Part shown: piece by piece, positions 31,580 through 42,750 of the stretch
Position numbering within the stretch: position 1 is the first letter of the stretch
How the letters are laid out: every line of letters starts with the position of its first letter
DNA from: Cephalopachus bancanus
Taxonomy: Eukaryota; Chordata; Mammalia; Primates; Tarsiidae
DNA length: 64,000 bases
NCBI GenBank assembly: GCA_027257055.1
Contig: JAPVLO010000322.1
Coordinates: 868,001 to 932,000, forward strand
Direction of reading: 5' to 3'
The notes under the pieces: generated by a model
Told to the model about the DNA's origin: nothing
Database searches by the model: none
What the model saw: the letters and a program-made list of their open reading frames with translations, nothing else
Translations under genes and position numbers: made by a program

Positions 31580-32025
31580 TTTTTTTTTTTTTTTTTTTAG
31601 TTAGAGTCTCACTCTGTCTCCCAGACTGGAGTGCAGTGGCTGCTCCCGGCCACCACAGCCTCGACCTGCTGGGCTCCCGTGATCCTTCCGCCTCAGCCTT
31701 CCAAGTAGCCGTGTGTCATCTTCTATGCGATGGTATGTATACTTTTTTTGAGTTGGAGTCTCACTCTGTGGCCCAGACTGGAGTGCAGTGGCCGCTCCTG
31801 GCCACTGCAGCCTCAACCTGCTGGGCTCCGGCGATTCTTCTGCCTCAGCCTTCCGAGTAGCTGAAACTACAGGCATGTGCTACCATGCCCGGCTAATTTT
31901 TTGATTTGTTGTAGAGATGAGGTCTCGCCAAGTTGTCCAGGCGGGTCTTGAACCCGCAGGCTCAGGTAGTTCACTCACTTGTTTCCCAAAGCGCGGGATT
32001 ACAGGCTGAGCCACCAAGCCCAGCT
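31580..32025 (-). mobile_element. Composite of a half SINE and a full young SINE
   Basis: Right arm only at 31580-31714, a 27-nt spacer, then a full copy at 31742-32025. The pair is flanked by one target duplication GAAGATGTACACTT (31567-31580, 32027-32040). Confidence 0.88.
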
Positions 32026-32040
32026 GAAGATGTACACTTC

Positions 32041-32169
32041 TACAACATTTGGTGCTTAGAAACTACAGGGCCAGTGGAACACGCTTTGGAGTCGTGTGCC
32101 CTGGGCTCTTCTCCCAGCCTTCCCTTCATTCATTGCAGGACCTTGAGCAAATTACTCCAGGAGCCTGGA
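32041..32169 (-). repeat. MIR, left part (continues at 32607-32720)
   Basis: 'AGGACCTTGAGCAAATTACTCC' then, after the SINE, 'TTTTTTCATCCATAAAATGGGAATG' are consecutive MIR minus-strand segments. Confidence 0.75.
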
Positions 32170-32329
32170 TTTCTTTCCTTCTTTCCTTTCTTTCTTTCTT
32201 TCCTTCTTTCTTTCTTTCTTTCCTTCTTTCTTTCTTTCCTTCTTTCTTTCTTTCCTTCCTTCCTCCCTCCCTCCCTCCCTCCCTCTCTCCCTCCCTCCTT
32301 CCTTTCTTCCTTCTTTCTTTCTTTCTTTC
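32170..32329. repeat. 160-nt pure polypyrimidine tract
   Basis: Every base from 32170 to 32329 is C or T: (CTTT/CCTTT)n, then (CCCT)n at about 32262-32300, then (CTTT)n. It occupies the tail position of the minus SINE that follows, so it is an expanded poly-A tail. Confidence 0.97.
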
Positions 32330-32606
32330 GAGTTTTACCCTGTCACCCAGGCTGGAGTGCAGTGGCATGCGCATGGCCACCACAGCCTCGACTTGCTGGG
32401 ATCAGGTGATCCTTCTGCCTCAGCCTTCTAAGTAGCTGGAACCACAGGCATGTGCCACCACACCAGGTTAATTTTTTGATTTATTGTAGAGATGAGACCT
32501 CGCCAAGTTGCCCAGCCTGGTCTCAAACCCTGAGCTCAGGCAGTCCTCTCACTTCCGCCTCCCAAAGTGCTGGGATTACAGGCGTGAGCCACTGTGCCCG
32601 GTCCTG
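32330..32606 (-). mobile_element. Alu-family SINE, intermediate
   Basis: Its tail is the polypyrimidine tract. Imperfect target CCTGGATTT / CCTGAATTT inside the MIR. Confidence 0.9.
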
Positions 32607-32720
32607 AATTTTTTCATCCATAAAATGGGAATGTTATCACCTTACCTTAGGAGTTGTGAACATTAATGAAGAGAATGCTCATAAAGTGTTCAGCATGGAA
32701 ACTGGGATACAGTCAGTGTT
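32607..32720 (-). repeat. MIR, right part
   Basis: Continues the MIR interrupted by the SINE ('GAACATTAATGAAGAGAATGC'). Confidence 0.7.
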
Positions 32721-32880
32721 ACTATCATAGTAGCTCTTATTATTTAATTAGAGTCTTACAATAATTCTGTAAGATACTCAGAGTAGAGATGAGCTATATC
32801 TTACAACTGAGGAAACCAAGTGAAGTTAAATGTGGATGCTGGGAGTAGAACTCAGGTTGTTATAGTGCCAAACACAGGGA
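32721..32880 (+). repeat. MIR element
   Basis: 'TCTTACAATAATTCTGTAAGA ... TTACAACTGAGGAAACCAAG ... GGGAGTAGAACTCAGG'. Confidence 0.7.
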
Positions 32881-32914
32881 ACAGTACTCCTCAAAGGCAG
32901 GTGACAAACCCTTT

Positions 32915-33509
32915 TTTTCTTTTCTTTTTTTGAGTCAGTCTCACTCTGTTGCCTAGGCAGGAATGCAGTGTCATACTCACAGCCATTGCAGACTTGACCT
33001 GCTGGGCTCAGGAGATCCTTCTGCCCCAGCCTTCCAAGTAGCTGGAACTAAAAGCGCACGCCACAACGCCCTGCTAATTTTTTGATTTTTATTGTAGAGA
33101 TGAGGTCTCACCAAGTTGCCCAGGCTGGTCTTGAACCTGTGGACTCAGGCAGTCCTCTCACCTTGACTTCCCAACGTGTGGGATTATAGGCGTGAGCCAC
33201 TGCATCTGGCCAAGCCCTTTTTACATTTTGTTTTTTTAGTTGGAGTCTCACTCTGTCGCCCAGACTGGAGTGCAGTGGCCACTCCTGGCCACTGCAGCCT
33301 CGACCTGCTGTGCTTCGGCGATCCTTCCGCCTCAGCCTTCCAAGTAGCCGGAATTACCGTGCTACCACGCCCGGCTAATTTTTTGATTTATTGTAGAGAT
33401 GAGGTCTCGCCAAGTTGCCCAGGAGGGTCTCGAACCCTCGGGCTTAGGCAATCCACTCACCTCAGCCTCCCAAGGCACGGGATTACAGGCTGAGCCACCG
33501 AGCCCGGTT
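32915..33509 (-). mobile_element. Two Alu-family SINEs at one target
   Basis: Intermediate copy about 32915-33210, young copy about 33222-33509. The target (A/T)AAGCCCTTTTTT occurs three times: about 32905, 33212 and 33511. Confidence 0.9.
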
Positions 33510-33756
33510 TAAGCCCTTTTTTCAATAGCTATAACAACATGATGGCTCACAGGTCTCTCCTGACAACCCAGTGAATATAGAATGATAATGGATGGGGTGC
33601 AGATGTGCAGATGAAAAGGTTGGCAGGAGATGCCTTTCAACATAAAGTGATACAAAGACTTAGTCAATGTAGTGTGGTTGGAGTTCCTCCCTCCTTCCCT
33701 TTCCCCCTCTTCTCCTGTTTTCCTCTTTCCTTCCCTCCCTTACACAAGTTTTTAGA
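33510..33756. other. Unclassified spacer
   Basis: Pyrimidine-rich stretch at 33686-33740. No gene seen. Confidence 0.5.
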
Positions 33757-33851
33757 CAAAATTTTCATTTTGGAATAATTTTAGGTTTACAGAAAAGTTG
33801 CAAAGGGAGTGCAGTGTTTCCATATACCCTTTACTCAGATACAAGTTTTTT
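33757..33851 (-). mobile_element. L1 fragment
   Basis: 'GGAATAATTTTAGGTTTACAGAAAAGTTGC' resembles antisense L1 text; cut by the SINE. Confidence 0.6.
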
Positions 33852-34151
33852 TCTTTGTTGTTGTTGTTGTAATTTGAGTTGGAGTCTCACTCTGTTGCCT
33901 AGGCTGGAGTGCAGTGGCACACTCACGGCTACCACAGTCTCAACCTGTTGGGCTCAGACATTCCTTCCACTTCAGCCTTCTAAGTAGCCAGAACTGCCAA
34001 CGTGTCACCACATCCAGCTAATTTTTTGATTAATTATAGAGACGAGGTCTTGCCAAGTTGCCCAAGCTGGTCTTGAATTCCTGGGCTCAGGCAGTCCTCT
34101 TGCCTCAGCCTCCCAAAGTTTTAGGATTACAGTGTGAGCCACTGCGCCAGG
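33852..34151 (-). mobile_element. Alu-family SINE, intermediate
   Basis: Target TACAAGTTTTTTTC / TACAAGTGTTTTC; (TTG)n tail. Confidence 0.9.
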
Positions 34152-34362
34152 CTACAAGTGTTTTCGGAACACCTACTGTGTGCCACAAAAGGTTCTGGGC
34201 ACAAAGAATACAGCAGTGAAATGTTCTCTACTCTCCGTGGGAGAATCACAGAGTATGTGAGCTGGAGTGGACCTTGGAGAGCCTCAGCTTGTGGTTCCCA
34301 AAGGTGCCACTGCCTCCACTTCATTTGGTATGACTGTCAGGCATCTATTAAACCTATTTAAT

Positions 34363-34668
34363 GCTGGGCTCGGTGGCTCAGCCTGTAATCCCACGCCTTT
34401 GGGAGGCTGAGGTGAGTGGATTGCCTGAGCCCACGGGTTTGAGATCCACCTGGGCAACTTGGCGAGACCTCATCTCTACAATAAATCAAAAAATTAGCTG
34501 GGTGTGGTAGTATGCGCCTGTAGTTCCAGCTACTTGGAAGGCTGAGGCCGAAGGATGGCCGGAACCCAGCAGGTCAAGGCTGCGGTGGCCGGGAGTGGCC
34601 ACTGCACTCCAGTCTGGGCGACGGAGTGGGACTCCAACTCAAAAAAAACCAAAAAAACCACAACAAAA
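34363..34668 (+). mobile_element. Alu-family SINE, young subfamily
   Basis: Perfect target duplication AAACCTATTTAAT (34350-34362, 34669-34681). Confidence 0.94.
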
Positions 34669-34769
34669 AAACCTATTTAATTAGTCTCTTTAGGAGTAGG
34701 GCCTGGGAATCTGTATAAAAACAAATGCTGAAAAACCAGTGTCTCAGGAGATTCTAAGGCATAGCCAAT

Positions 34770-34920
34770 TTGAGGAACTATTGGTCTAGTGAAGATCATT
34801 CACTGTTCACTGACGGCTCAGAGTTGGGAAGGAACTTACTCCTGGTCACACAGCCAGGAAGTGGCAGGGTAGATCAGAAAACAGATCTCCTGACTGTGCT
34901 CCTTGTATTACATCTCCAGA
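34770..34920 (+). repeat. MIR fragment, diverged
   Basis: 'ACTCCTGGTCACACAGCCAGGAAGTGGCAGGG ... CTCCTGACTG' follows the MIR 3' half. Confidence 0.65.
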
Positions 34921-36640
34921 CACAGAGGAAGAAATGAGTTTGACTTGCAACAATCTTCTTCCAGTCTTTTATCTGAACTCCGGATAGAGCTTAGAAGAAT
35001 TTCTTAGCTATTCAGGTTATCAGTCATGTTCCACAAGGGATGGAAATGGATTCTGGCTTAAATCAAGAAGTGAATGTTATTGAAAGCACATTTGCTAAGT
35101 TACAGAAACACTGGAAGGCTGCACAGGCAAGGCTTGGGAAATGAGCAGAAACAAAGGGAAACCAGGCATCAACCATGACACCAAAATCCCATTCCAGAGC
35201 CAGATGGGTGAGGGCAGCCATTGCTGCTGCTGCATGCTCAGTGCTTCAGCCCTCATCACAGATACAGCTGCTGTAGGACGCTGAATGCTACACTGACCCC
35301 AAAGGCAAGGTTGACTGGATGCTGGAAGTCTCTGCCAGTGCTGCAATCACTGTAACAAAATTCCCTCATCCTCAGCTCTAGCCTCAAAAATCCTAAGCAA
35401 ATGCAGCTGATTGGTCAACCTTAAGTAACGCACCCAAGCCTTAGCCGTTGGGGATCTGAAAACGAAAGTATTGGGTATTTTTAGGGTCTGCGGTGGGAGA
35501 TTTTCCCTGCTGCCATCAGAGGATGAAGAATTCCCCAAGAAAACTGACAAATGATCACTACGTAAGTGTTGTCAAAAGAACACAATGGAAGTTCTTGACA
35601 TTTGGAGATTCAAGCTGACAGTTTTGGTATTTTATTAGCCATACTCAAAGGGCCATTGTGAATGAATGTGAGTTGAGTGATGGGCTTTGTCTGTCAGTGG
35701 GCCAGACCTACTGCTGTACCTGGCCTTCTCTCATGACTTTATCATTCTCTATTAGTTATAGCCTTTATATATTTTGTATGCAAGGATTAAAATCTTTGTT
35801 TCTTGTTTGGGGAGTAGAAAAGACTCATAAAAAGGTAAGTCATTTGATGGTGCCAGTGATAGAAATGAAGAGAAAGTGAAGAGGCCTAAACACGTGACTT
35901 TTCTTTTCTTTTTTTCTTGCTATAAATAGAAGTTTTGGATAAAGTGGAGTGACATGTCAAACTCAGTGGTGTCCAGGATTCCTGATCTCAACAGATCTAC
36001 TGTGTGTCACTTAGATACAACTGCTTTGGGAGGTTGTTTCAGTGATCAAAACTGGGTGGCAACTCCAGATATTACTGGGGTGGTTCCCTTTCTGTAGGAG
36101 GAGAACCTTTCACAGCAGTGCCACCCACATACACTTGATCTGTGTATGTGTGGCCTTTCAACAAAGAGTTGGCAGCAACTTGGTGCCAACCTGCTGCCGA
36201 TAACAAGTAGCCGTTTGCTTAGTGAGTAAGAAAGCAGTCAGTGCAGTAAATACCCATCCAGTGACATTGTGATTTACAGTAACCAAGTAACGAATTACAT
36301 AGTTGTGGATGCCTTTAAATCTCCGTGAGACTGTGTGTTGTAACCATTGCTACTTGCTTTGTTTTGAGCTACCGCTCTATTAAATTGGGCCAAAAATTCT
36401 GGTACCCTAAAATGTGTTTCCAGACACCGTATCTCAGCTTTGACCTAAAGAGCCCATGGAGTTTATACACAGGTCACACCCAAGCAGAGACAAAACTAAT
36501 GATAACATGAGCTTAGATTGAGGCCCTAGGGAAGGAACCCTTGGACCCAGGAGCAGAAGTGCCAGTGAACAGACTTCAGCACAGTGTAAGGGAGAACTGC
36601 CAGAAAATGCAATGCTGAATGATATACAAATGATATACTG
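34921..36640. other. Longest repeat-poor stretch upstream of the coding exons
   Basis: No gene, splice-supported exon or RNA was recognised. 35050-35400 may be a decayed LTR ('TTGCTAAGTTACAGAAACACTGGAAGG'), family unknown. Confidence 0.4.
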
Positions 36641-36649
36641 AAATACATC

Positions 36650-36960
36650 AGGCTGTCTATAATTTTGCACTGCCATAAATCGTTGTGTGTGAACATCCTT
36701 GTAATACAGCTTTGTGTTCTTGCTCAATACATTCATAGGATAGATTTCTAGAAGTTGGATGGTTCTCTTGAAAGGTCTATGCTGTTTATATTTTGTTTAT
36801 TTATTGTTTTTTATATTTTATAGACACTTCCAAAAGGCGGCATTGATTTACACCTCATGCATGGCACCCATTTCCACACAGCCTCATAAATATGGGATAT
36901 TATCAGTTCCCTTCACTGTTGTCAATCTGGTTGGTGACATTTCCAAGGTGATAAACTGCA
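36650..36960 (-). mobile_element. Old L1 fragment
   Basis: 'CATAGGATAGATTTCTAGAAGTTGGATGG ... CACTTCCAAAAGG ... ATTTACACCTC' reads as an antisense L1 segment. Confidence 0.6.
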
Positions 36961-37589
36961 CTCAGAAATTCAGGAGTTGGGTGGGAGATAAACAGGTGTG
37001 GGAGGGACAGAGAATGTCAGAGACTGGAAGGAGCACCTGTGAGCATCACAGCATCAGATGTTGGCGATAAGATGAATCAGAGAGAAGCCACTCTCCTCAG
37101 GGAACAGGGCAAACAGGTATGGAAGTCAGAGTGTGGTAGTGATTGAGAAGACAGGTGAAATCAAAATGCTGCAAATTACTACCAAGGTGATTGTCTGTTG
37201 CTAGAGCCAAAAGTAGCTAGAACTACATGTCTACTTGACTGCACATATTGAGGCAGGAAGCAGAAATGCAATGAGTCTTTGCTAAACCAAGTGGGTCAGA
37301 TATCTGTGCAGCACAGGAAATAGGTTTAGGCACTAACATACCTAAAATGGTAGGCTTGAAGTTGTACAATTCTGGAAATTTTGAAGTCTGAAGATAAGAG
37401 AAAGTGTAAGGGGAAATGTAATTCTTATTTTTCTAGCTCCTTTCATAACTATAAATTTGTATTGTTAACAATGTGGACTTTTATTTCCTCATAAAATGAC
37501 TATACATGGCGTTTAAGTTTATAATAGGGCTGACTTATACAATGTGAAGTGTCTCTCATAGAAATTATTATTATTATTATCATTATCAT
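36961..37589. other. Unclassified sequence
   Basis: No gene recognised. (ATT)n at 37565-37593 begins the next SINE tail. Confidence 0.45.
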
Positions 37590-38175
37590 TATTTGAGTTG
37601 GGGTCTCACTCTGTTGCCCAGGCTGGAGTGCAGTGGTATGCTGATGGCCACCGTAACCTCAACCTACTGGGCTCAGGTAATCCTTCTGCCTCAGCCTTCC
37701 AAGTAGATGGAACCATAGCCATGTGCCACCATGCCTGGCTAATTTTTTTTTATTTATTGTAGAGATGCAGTCTCATCATGTCGCTCAGGCTGGTTTCGAA
37801 CCCCTGAGCTCAGGCAATCCTTTCACCTCTGCCTCCCAAATTGCTGGGATTACAGGCTTGAGCCACCGTGCCCGGACCTATTATTATTTTTGAGTTGAGG
37901 TCTCATTCTGTCACCCAGGCTGGACAGCAGTGGCACAATCATGGCTCATCACAGCCTCGAGCTCCTGTGCTCAGATGATTCTTCTGCCTCAGCCTTCTGA
38001 GTAGCCGAGACTACAGGCACATCTCACCACCCCGGCTAAATTTTTCATTTTTTTTGTAGGGACAAGGCCTCACTATGTTGCCTAAGCTGGTCTTGAACTC
38101 CCAAATTCAAGTGGTCCTCCCTCCTTGGCCTTCCAAGGTGCTGGGATTACAGGCATGAGCCATCATGCCTGGCAG
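37590..38175 (-). mobile_element. Two adjacent Alu elements
   Basis: Intermediate SINE 37590-37877 and old Alu 37885-38175, both minus, the second with the classic GCACAATCATGGCTCATCAC arm. Confidence 0.86.
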
Positions 38176-38346
38176 AACTTATTTTTTAAATGATTCGATA
38201 TTTGCAGTTAAAACCTGCTGATATGAAATCCACATTGTAGTTTTGTCAATTATGAGAAATGTTCAAAAAACTAGAAAAAAATTAATATCCAAGGAAAATT
38301 AATAAGATAACCACATCCAAGGGCTTAATGTCTGACCTTGCGCTTT

Positions 38347-38646
38347 TTTTTTTTTTTTTTTTTTTTTGAGTTGGAGTCTCACTCTGTCGCCCAGACTGGA
38401 GTGCAATGGCCGCTCCCGACCACTGCAGCCTCCACCTGCTGGGCTCCAGCGATCCTTCCGCCTCAGCCTTCCAAGTAGCTGGAACTACAGGCGTGTGCTA
38501 CCACACCCGGCTAATTTTTTGATTTATTGTAGAGATGAGGTCTCGCCAAGTTGCCCAGGCGGGTCTCGAACCCACAGGCTCAGGCAATCCACTCACCTTG
38601 GCCTCCCAAAGTGCTGGGATTACAGTGCTGAGCCACTGAGCCCGGC
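38347..38646 (-). mobile_element. Alu-family SINE, young subfamily
   Basis: Target CTGACCTTGCGCTTT / CTGACCTTGTGCTTT (38332-38346, 38647-38661); 27-nt poly-T. Confidence 0.94.
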
Positions 38647-38661
38647 CTGACCTTGTGCTTT

Positions 38662-38959
38662 CATTGGTTCCTTGTGCTTTCATTGGGTGAGTGGGTAGAA
38701 GAAGATGCTGGGAAGGGAAGAAGCCTTTATTTTCAGAAGAGTTGCTGGAAAAAGAAAAATAAGTCTTTTCCTCAATTTATTGAATATAACCTATTGTAAT
38801 GTGAAAACTTGCCTGAGGAGTTTCATTTGAAAATAAATAGAATTTGATCTGATTCCCAGCAACATGCAGTATGAAAACAGGCCCCAGGCTCTGGTCCATC
38901 CCTTCCATCTAGCCACCCATCCATCTACAATCCACCCATCCATCCACAACCAATAATGA
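38662..38959. other. Unclassified spacer
   Basis: An (ATCC)-rich stretch is at 38906-38950. No gene. Confidence 0.5.
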
Positions 38960-39100
38960 CGAATGACTATGGGGTGTTGACTATGTATCAGATACTATTC
39001 TAGGTGCTTGACATACATTAGTCCAAATAATCTTCCCAGCAATGCCATGAGGCAAGTGCTATCATTATCCCCACTTTAAGATGGAATTTGAGGGTTTCCC
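38960..39100 (+). repeat. MIR element
   Basis: 'TATGTATCAGATACTATTCTAGGTGCTTGACATACATTAG ... CATTATCCCCACTTTAAGATGG'. Confidence 0.82.
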
Positions 39101-39630
39101 AATAAGTTAATCAGAATTATCAAATGGCCCAGCAATTCCACTCATGAGTATATGCCCCAAAGAATTGAACACAGACATTCAAACAAAAACGTGTACAGAG
39201 ATGTTCATAGCAATAGCCAAAAAGCGGAAACAAACCAAATGCCTGTCAACAGATGAATGGATAAACAAATGTGGCATATCTATATAACACAATATTATTT
39301 GACCCTAAAAAGGAAAAATCCTGACCCTTCCTCCAACATAAATGAACCCTGAAAACATCATGTGAAAGAAATCAGGCACAAAAGGCCATATATTGTATGA
39401 TACATACATATTGTATGATTCCATTTTTATGAAATATCCAGAATAGGTATATCCATAGAGACAGAAAACAGATTCATGATTGCCAGGGGCTGGAGTGAAG
39501 GGGCAATAGGGATTAACTGCTTAGTGGGCATGGGGCTTTTGTTTGTGATGCTAAAAATCTTTTGGAACCAGATAGTGGAGATGGTTGCACAACATTGTAA
39601 ATGTACTCAATGTCACTGAATTGTAGACTT

Positions 39631-39801
39631 TTTTTTGTTTTGTTTGTTTTTTTGAGTTGGAGTCTCACTCTGTTGCCCATAATGGAGTGCAGTGGCAGGT
39701 TCACAGCCACAGCAGCTTCAACCTGCTGGGCTCTGGCGATCCTTCTGCCTCAGGCTTCCAAGTAGCCCGAACTACAAGGTGCGCGCTACCACGCCCGGCT
39801 A
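39631..39801 (-). mobile_element. Alu-family SINE, right arm only
   Basis: From poly-T to 'CCACGCCCGGCT'; the left arm is absent. First of two insertions at GAATTG(T/A)AGACTT. Confidence 0.85.
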
Positions 39802-39814
39802 GAATTGAAGACTT

Positions 39815-40086
39815 AAAAAAAAAATCAGTCTCACTAGAATGCAGCGACACACTCATGGCCACCACAGCCTCAACCTGCTGGGCTCAGGTGATCCTTCCAT
39901 CTCAGCCTTCCAAGTAGCTGGAACCACAGGCACACGCCACCATGCCCAGCTAATTTTATGATTGATTGTAGAGACGTGGTCTTGCTATGTCTCTCGGACT
40001 GATCTCAAACCCCTGAGCTCAGGCAATCCTCTCACCTCCACCTTCCAAAGTACTGGGATTACAGGCATGAGCCACTGCTCCTGGCT
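39815..40086 (-). mobile_element. Alu-family SINE, intermediate
   Basis: Second insertion at the same L1 site; the third target copy GAATTGTACACTT is at about 40087. Confidence 0.87.
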
Positions 40087-40146
40087 TGAATTGTACACTT
40101 TAAATGACTAAATGGTAAATTTTATGTTATCTATTTACTACAATTT

Positions 40147-40605
40147 AAGAAATAAAAGCTGGTTGTGGTGGCTCACGCCTATAATCCCAACATTTTGGGA
40201 GGCTGAGGTGGGAGAATTGCTTGAGCCCAGGAGTTCAAGACCAGCTTGAGCAACATAGTGAGACCTCATCTCTACAAAAAATAAAAAAATTAACTGGGCA
40301 TTGTGGCACATTCCTGTAGTCCCAGCTATTAGCAATGCCTGAGCCCAGGAGGTTGAGACTGCGGTGAGCTGTGATTGTGCCACTGCACTCCAGCCTGGGT
40401 AACAGAGTGAGACTTTTACTTAAAAAAAAAAAAAGCATGCCTATAGTTCTAGCTACTAGGCAGGTTGAGGTGGAAGGATCGCCTGAGCCCAGCAGACTGA
40501 GGCTCCGGTGGCCTTGAGCGTGCCACTGTACTCCAGCCTCAGTGACAGAGTGAGATTCCAACTCAGAAGAAAAGAAAAGAAACAAAAACAAACAAACAAA
40601 CAAAA
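40147..40605 (+). mobile_element. Old Alu followed by a half SINE
   Basis: Old Alu 40147-40434, then a right-arm-only copy 40435-40605 ('GCATGCCTATAGTTCTAGC' to CCAACTCAGAAGAAAAG). Confidence 0.82.
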
Positions 40606-40820
40606 AAAATATATATGTATGTAATTTGAGGCTTGGAGAATTTGAGTGACTTATCAGGTTACCTTACAGGTGACATATGGTAGAGCCATGTTTTAATCCC
40701 AGGTTATTTGGCTCCACAGCCCATGCTTTTTAAAGTAATGACAGTGCAAATTTTATTTTGGACTATTTAGGGACTTTAGGCCATTTTGATAGCCTTCAAC
40801 TGCCTTCTCTTAACACACAG
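40606..40820. other. Intron end before first coding exon
   Basis: Short MIR-like text (40625-40730, GAGTGACTTATCAGG...). A pyrimidine-rich tract leads to the CAG acceptor at 40818-40820. Confidence 0.5.
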
Positions 40821-41183
40821 GAAAGACCTTGGAAACCAACGGTTGTGCCAGACAGCCCAGGAAAGAGCCACAGCCTAGAGAACATAGTGTCACCCTGGCA
40901 TTCATGTCCTTCTCAGGTGGAGGGAGAATCCAGGAAAATGGCTGCCGCTCATGATATGGAAATGGAGAGTGTGAATCTGAACATGGAGAGAGAGATGAAA
41001 GAAGAGATGGAGGAAGAGGAGAAAATGAGAGAGGACCGGCGAGGTCAAGATCCTGCCAAGAGTAGAAAGGTCCACAGGATTGTCTCGAAATGGATGCTTC
41101 CTGAAGCAGCCCGAGGAACTTACCTGGAGAGAGCTAACTGCCTCCCACCCCCTCTGTTCATCATCTCCATCAGTCTGGCCGAG
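40821..41183 (+). CDS. RHBDL2: RHBDL2 first coding exon (5'UTR tail plus codons 1-82)
   Basis: First coding exon of rhomboid-like protein 2, an intramembrane serine protease of the plasma membrane and secretory pathway. The start is the ATG at 40938-40940: A at -3, G at +4, and the resulting 82-residue exon has the length I expect for this protein. Codons 1-82 run from MAAAHDMEMES to SLAE. They contain a strongly acidic/basic stretch (about residues 17-43, KEEMEEEEKM), a basic juxtamembrane segment and the start of the first membrane helix (PPPLFIISISLAE, residues 70-82). The donor is GAG/GTGAGT at 41183/41184, phase 0. The acceptor is inferred as the CAG ending at 40820 after a pyrimidine-rich tract; a CAG ending at 40916 is an alternative. 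The frame is open upstream of the ATG, but no in-frame ATG lies between 40821 and 40938. Coding bases are 40938-41183. Gene identity is high confidence, the 5' boundary is moderate. Confidence 0.93.
40904..40954 (+). other. Overlapping upstream ORF in the RHBDL2 leader
   Basis: ATG at 40904-40906 opens a 16-codon frame ending TGA at 40952-40954, out of frame with and overlapping the RHBDL2 start. Its start context is weak (T at -3). Confidence 0.55.
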
Positions 41184-41894
41184 GTGAGTAGGGTGGTGGT
41201 GGGCACTGGTGTAAGTTGCATAGAGGGTTACAAGTAAATTGGGGGTGAGCTCTAGATCTAGAGAAGACTGGGAACACGTGGGAAGAGCTTGGTGGGAGCA
41301 GGGACAGTACACACAGAACCTCCAGCTCGACCTTCTCCAGAGCTGCTTTGCAGGCTTTCCCTATGTTCCTGGTCACTCAACCGAGTTTCATTTGTCAGAC
41401 AAATCCCCTACCCAGCAGTGACTGCACTTTCATCGGTTCCTTTCATTTTAGCTGTGGGGTTTTCAGAAAGCACATAATCTTGGGGTTGCAAATGGGCCCT
41501 ATGTCATGAATCAACTCAGATTGGTTGGGAAGGCCTGTCTGGGGCCACATGTCTAGAAGAATTATGGGCTGCCTCGGAATGTCTCAGTAGGAAAAAAATT
41601 GGATCTCTTAACAATATCTCCTCTGGGCAGCATGTGGTGTGTTTTCAGACTCTGATCTAGCCAGCCTTCTTGTTTTCCAGAAAAGAGTGCAAGACTCGGA
41701 GAGGTAGGATGACTTGTCCAAGGTCACGTAGTATTGACTGGGCCAGCACTAGGCTCTTCTGTATGCACTTCATGACATCTGCCTTTTCCTCCCATACCAT
41801 ACTGTCTCACAAAGGGATTGGCAGAGCATGGCTCCCTGTGGGCTGTGACTTCAGGGGATTAAGAAGTCCCTAATGTAATCCTTCCTTATCAGAG
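41184..41894. other. Intron sequence after first coding exon
   Basis: No repeat until a MIR-like trace at 41665-41800 (CAAGACTCGGAGAGGTAGG-ATGACTTGTCCAAGGTCACG). No exon recognised. Confidence 0.5.
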
Positions 41895-41936
41895 ACTGTA
41901 TTGGTCAGAGTTCTGCAGAAAAACAGAATCGATGGT

Positions 41937-42014
<78 letters not shown>

Positions 42015-42380
42015 AGATTGATTGAGATTGAGATTTATTTTAAGGAATTGGCTCAATTATGGAGGCTTGGCAAGTCTAAAATCTGCAGGGAAGGCTGGCA
42101 GGCTGGAGACCCTGGGAAGAGTTGCAGTTCAAGTCCAAAGGTGTTCTGCTGACAAAATTCTCTTATCCTAATGAAGGACAGTTTTTTTCTAGAGAGGCCT
42201 TCAACTGATTAGATGGGGCTTACCCATGTTACAGAGGGACATCTGCTTTACTCAAAGTCTACTGATTTAAATGTTAATCTCATCTTAAAATACCCTCAAA
42301 GAAACATCTAGAATAATGTTTGAGCAAATACTTGGGTACCATAGCCTAGCCAAATTGACACATAAAATTAACTGTTGCAG
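41895..42380 (-). mobile_element. MaLR-type LTR (MLT1-like), antisense, with microsatellite
   Basis: 'TGTATTGGTCAGAGTTCTGCAG' start to 'TTGACACATAAAATTAACTGTTGCA' end. The simple-sequence region at 41933-42016 lies at the LTR's usual T/A-rich variable position. Confidence 0.7.
41933..42016. repeat. (TG)n-(AG)n microsatellite
   Basis: (TG)n at 41933-41992 followed by (AG)n to 42016; near-uninterrupted. Confidence 0.97.
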
Positions 42381-42446
42381 AGACCAAGCCTCTTATAGCT
42401 TGGATAAAGATAAGGCTAAGGTGTAAGCATCCCAGAAGACTCCCTC

Positions 42447-42750
<304 letters not shown>

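Larger units (their letters stand above)
39105..40146 (+). mobile_element. L1 3' end, interrupted by two SINEs
   Basis: Sense-strand L1 (mammalian-wide type) from 'AAATGGCCCAGCAATTCCAC' through 'CAGATGAATGGATAAACAAATGTGG' and 'GCCAGGGGCTGGAGTGAAGG' to 'GTAAATTTTATGTTATCTATTTACTACAATTT'. SINE pieces occupy 39631-39801 and 39815-40086. Confidence 0.88.

Noticed and set aside
35095..35346. Possible exon with glutamine-rich frame
   Set aside because: Minus strand, no splice sites in phase, probably decayed repeat text.
40758..40937. 60-codon in-frame N-terminal extension of RHBDL2
   Set aside because: It runs through an apparent intron/acceptor (CAG at 40818-40820), and the 82-codon exon from 40938 already gives the expected N-terminus and a good start context.
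41943..42152. Cys-Val repeat protein frame (also at 52741)
   Set aside because: Translation of (TG)n microsatellite.
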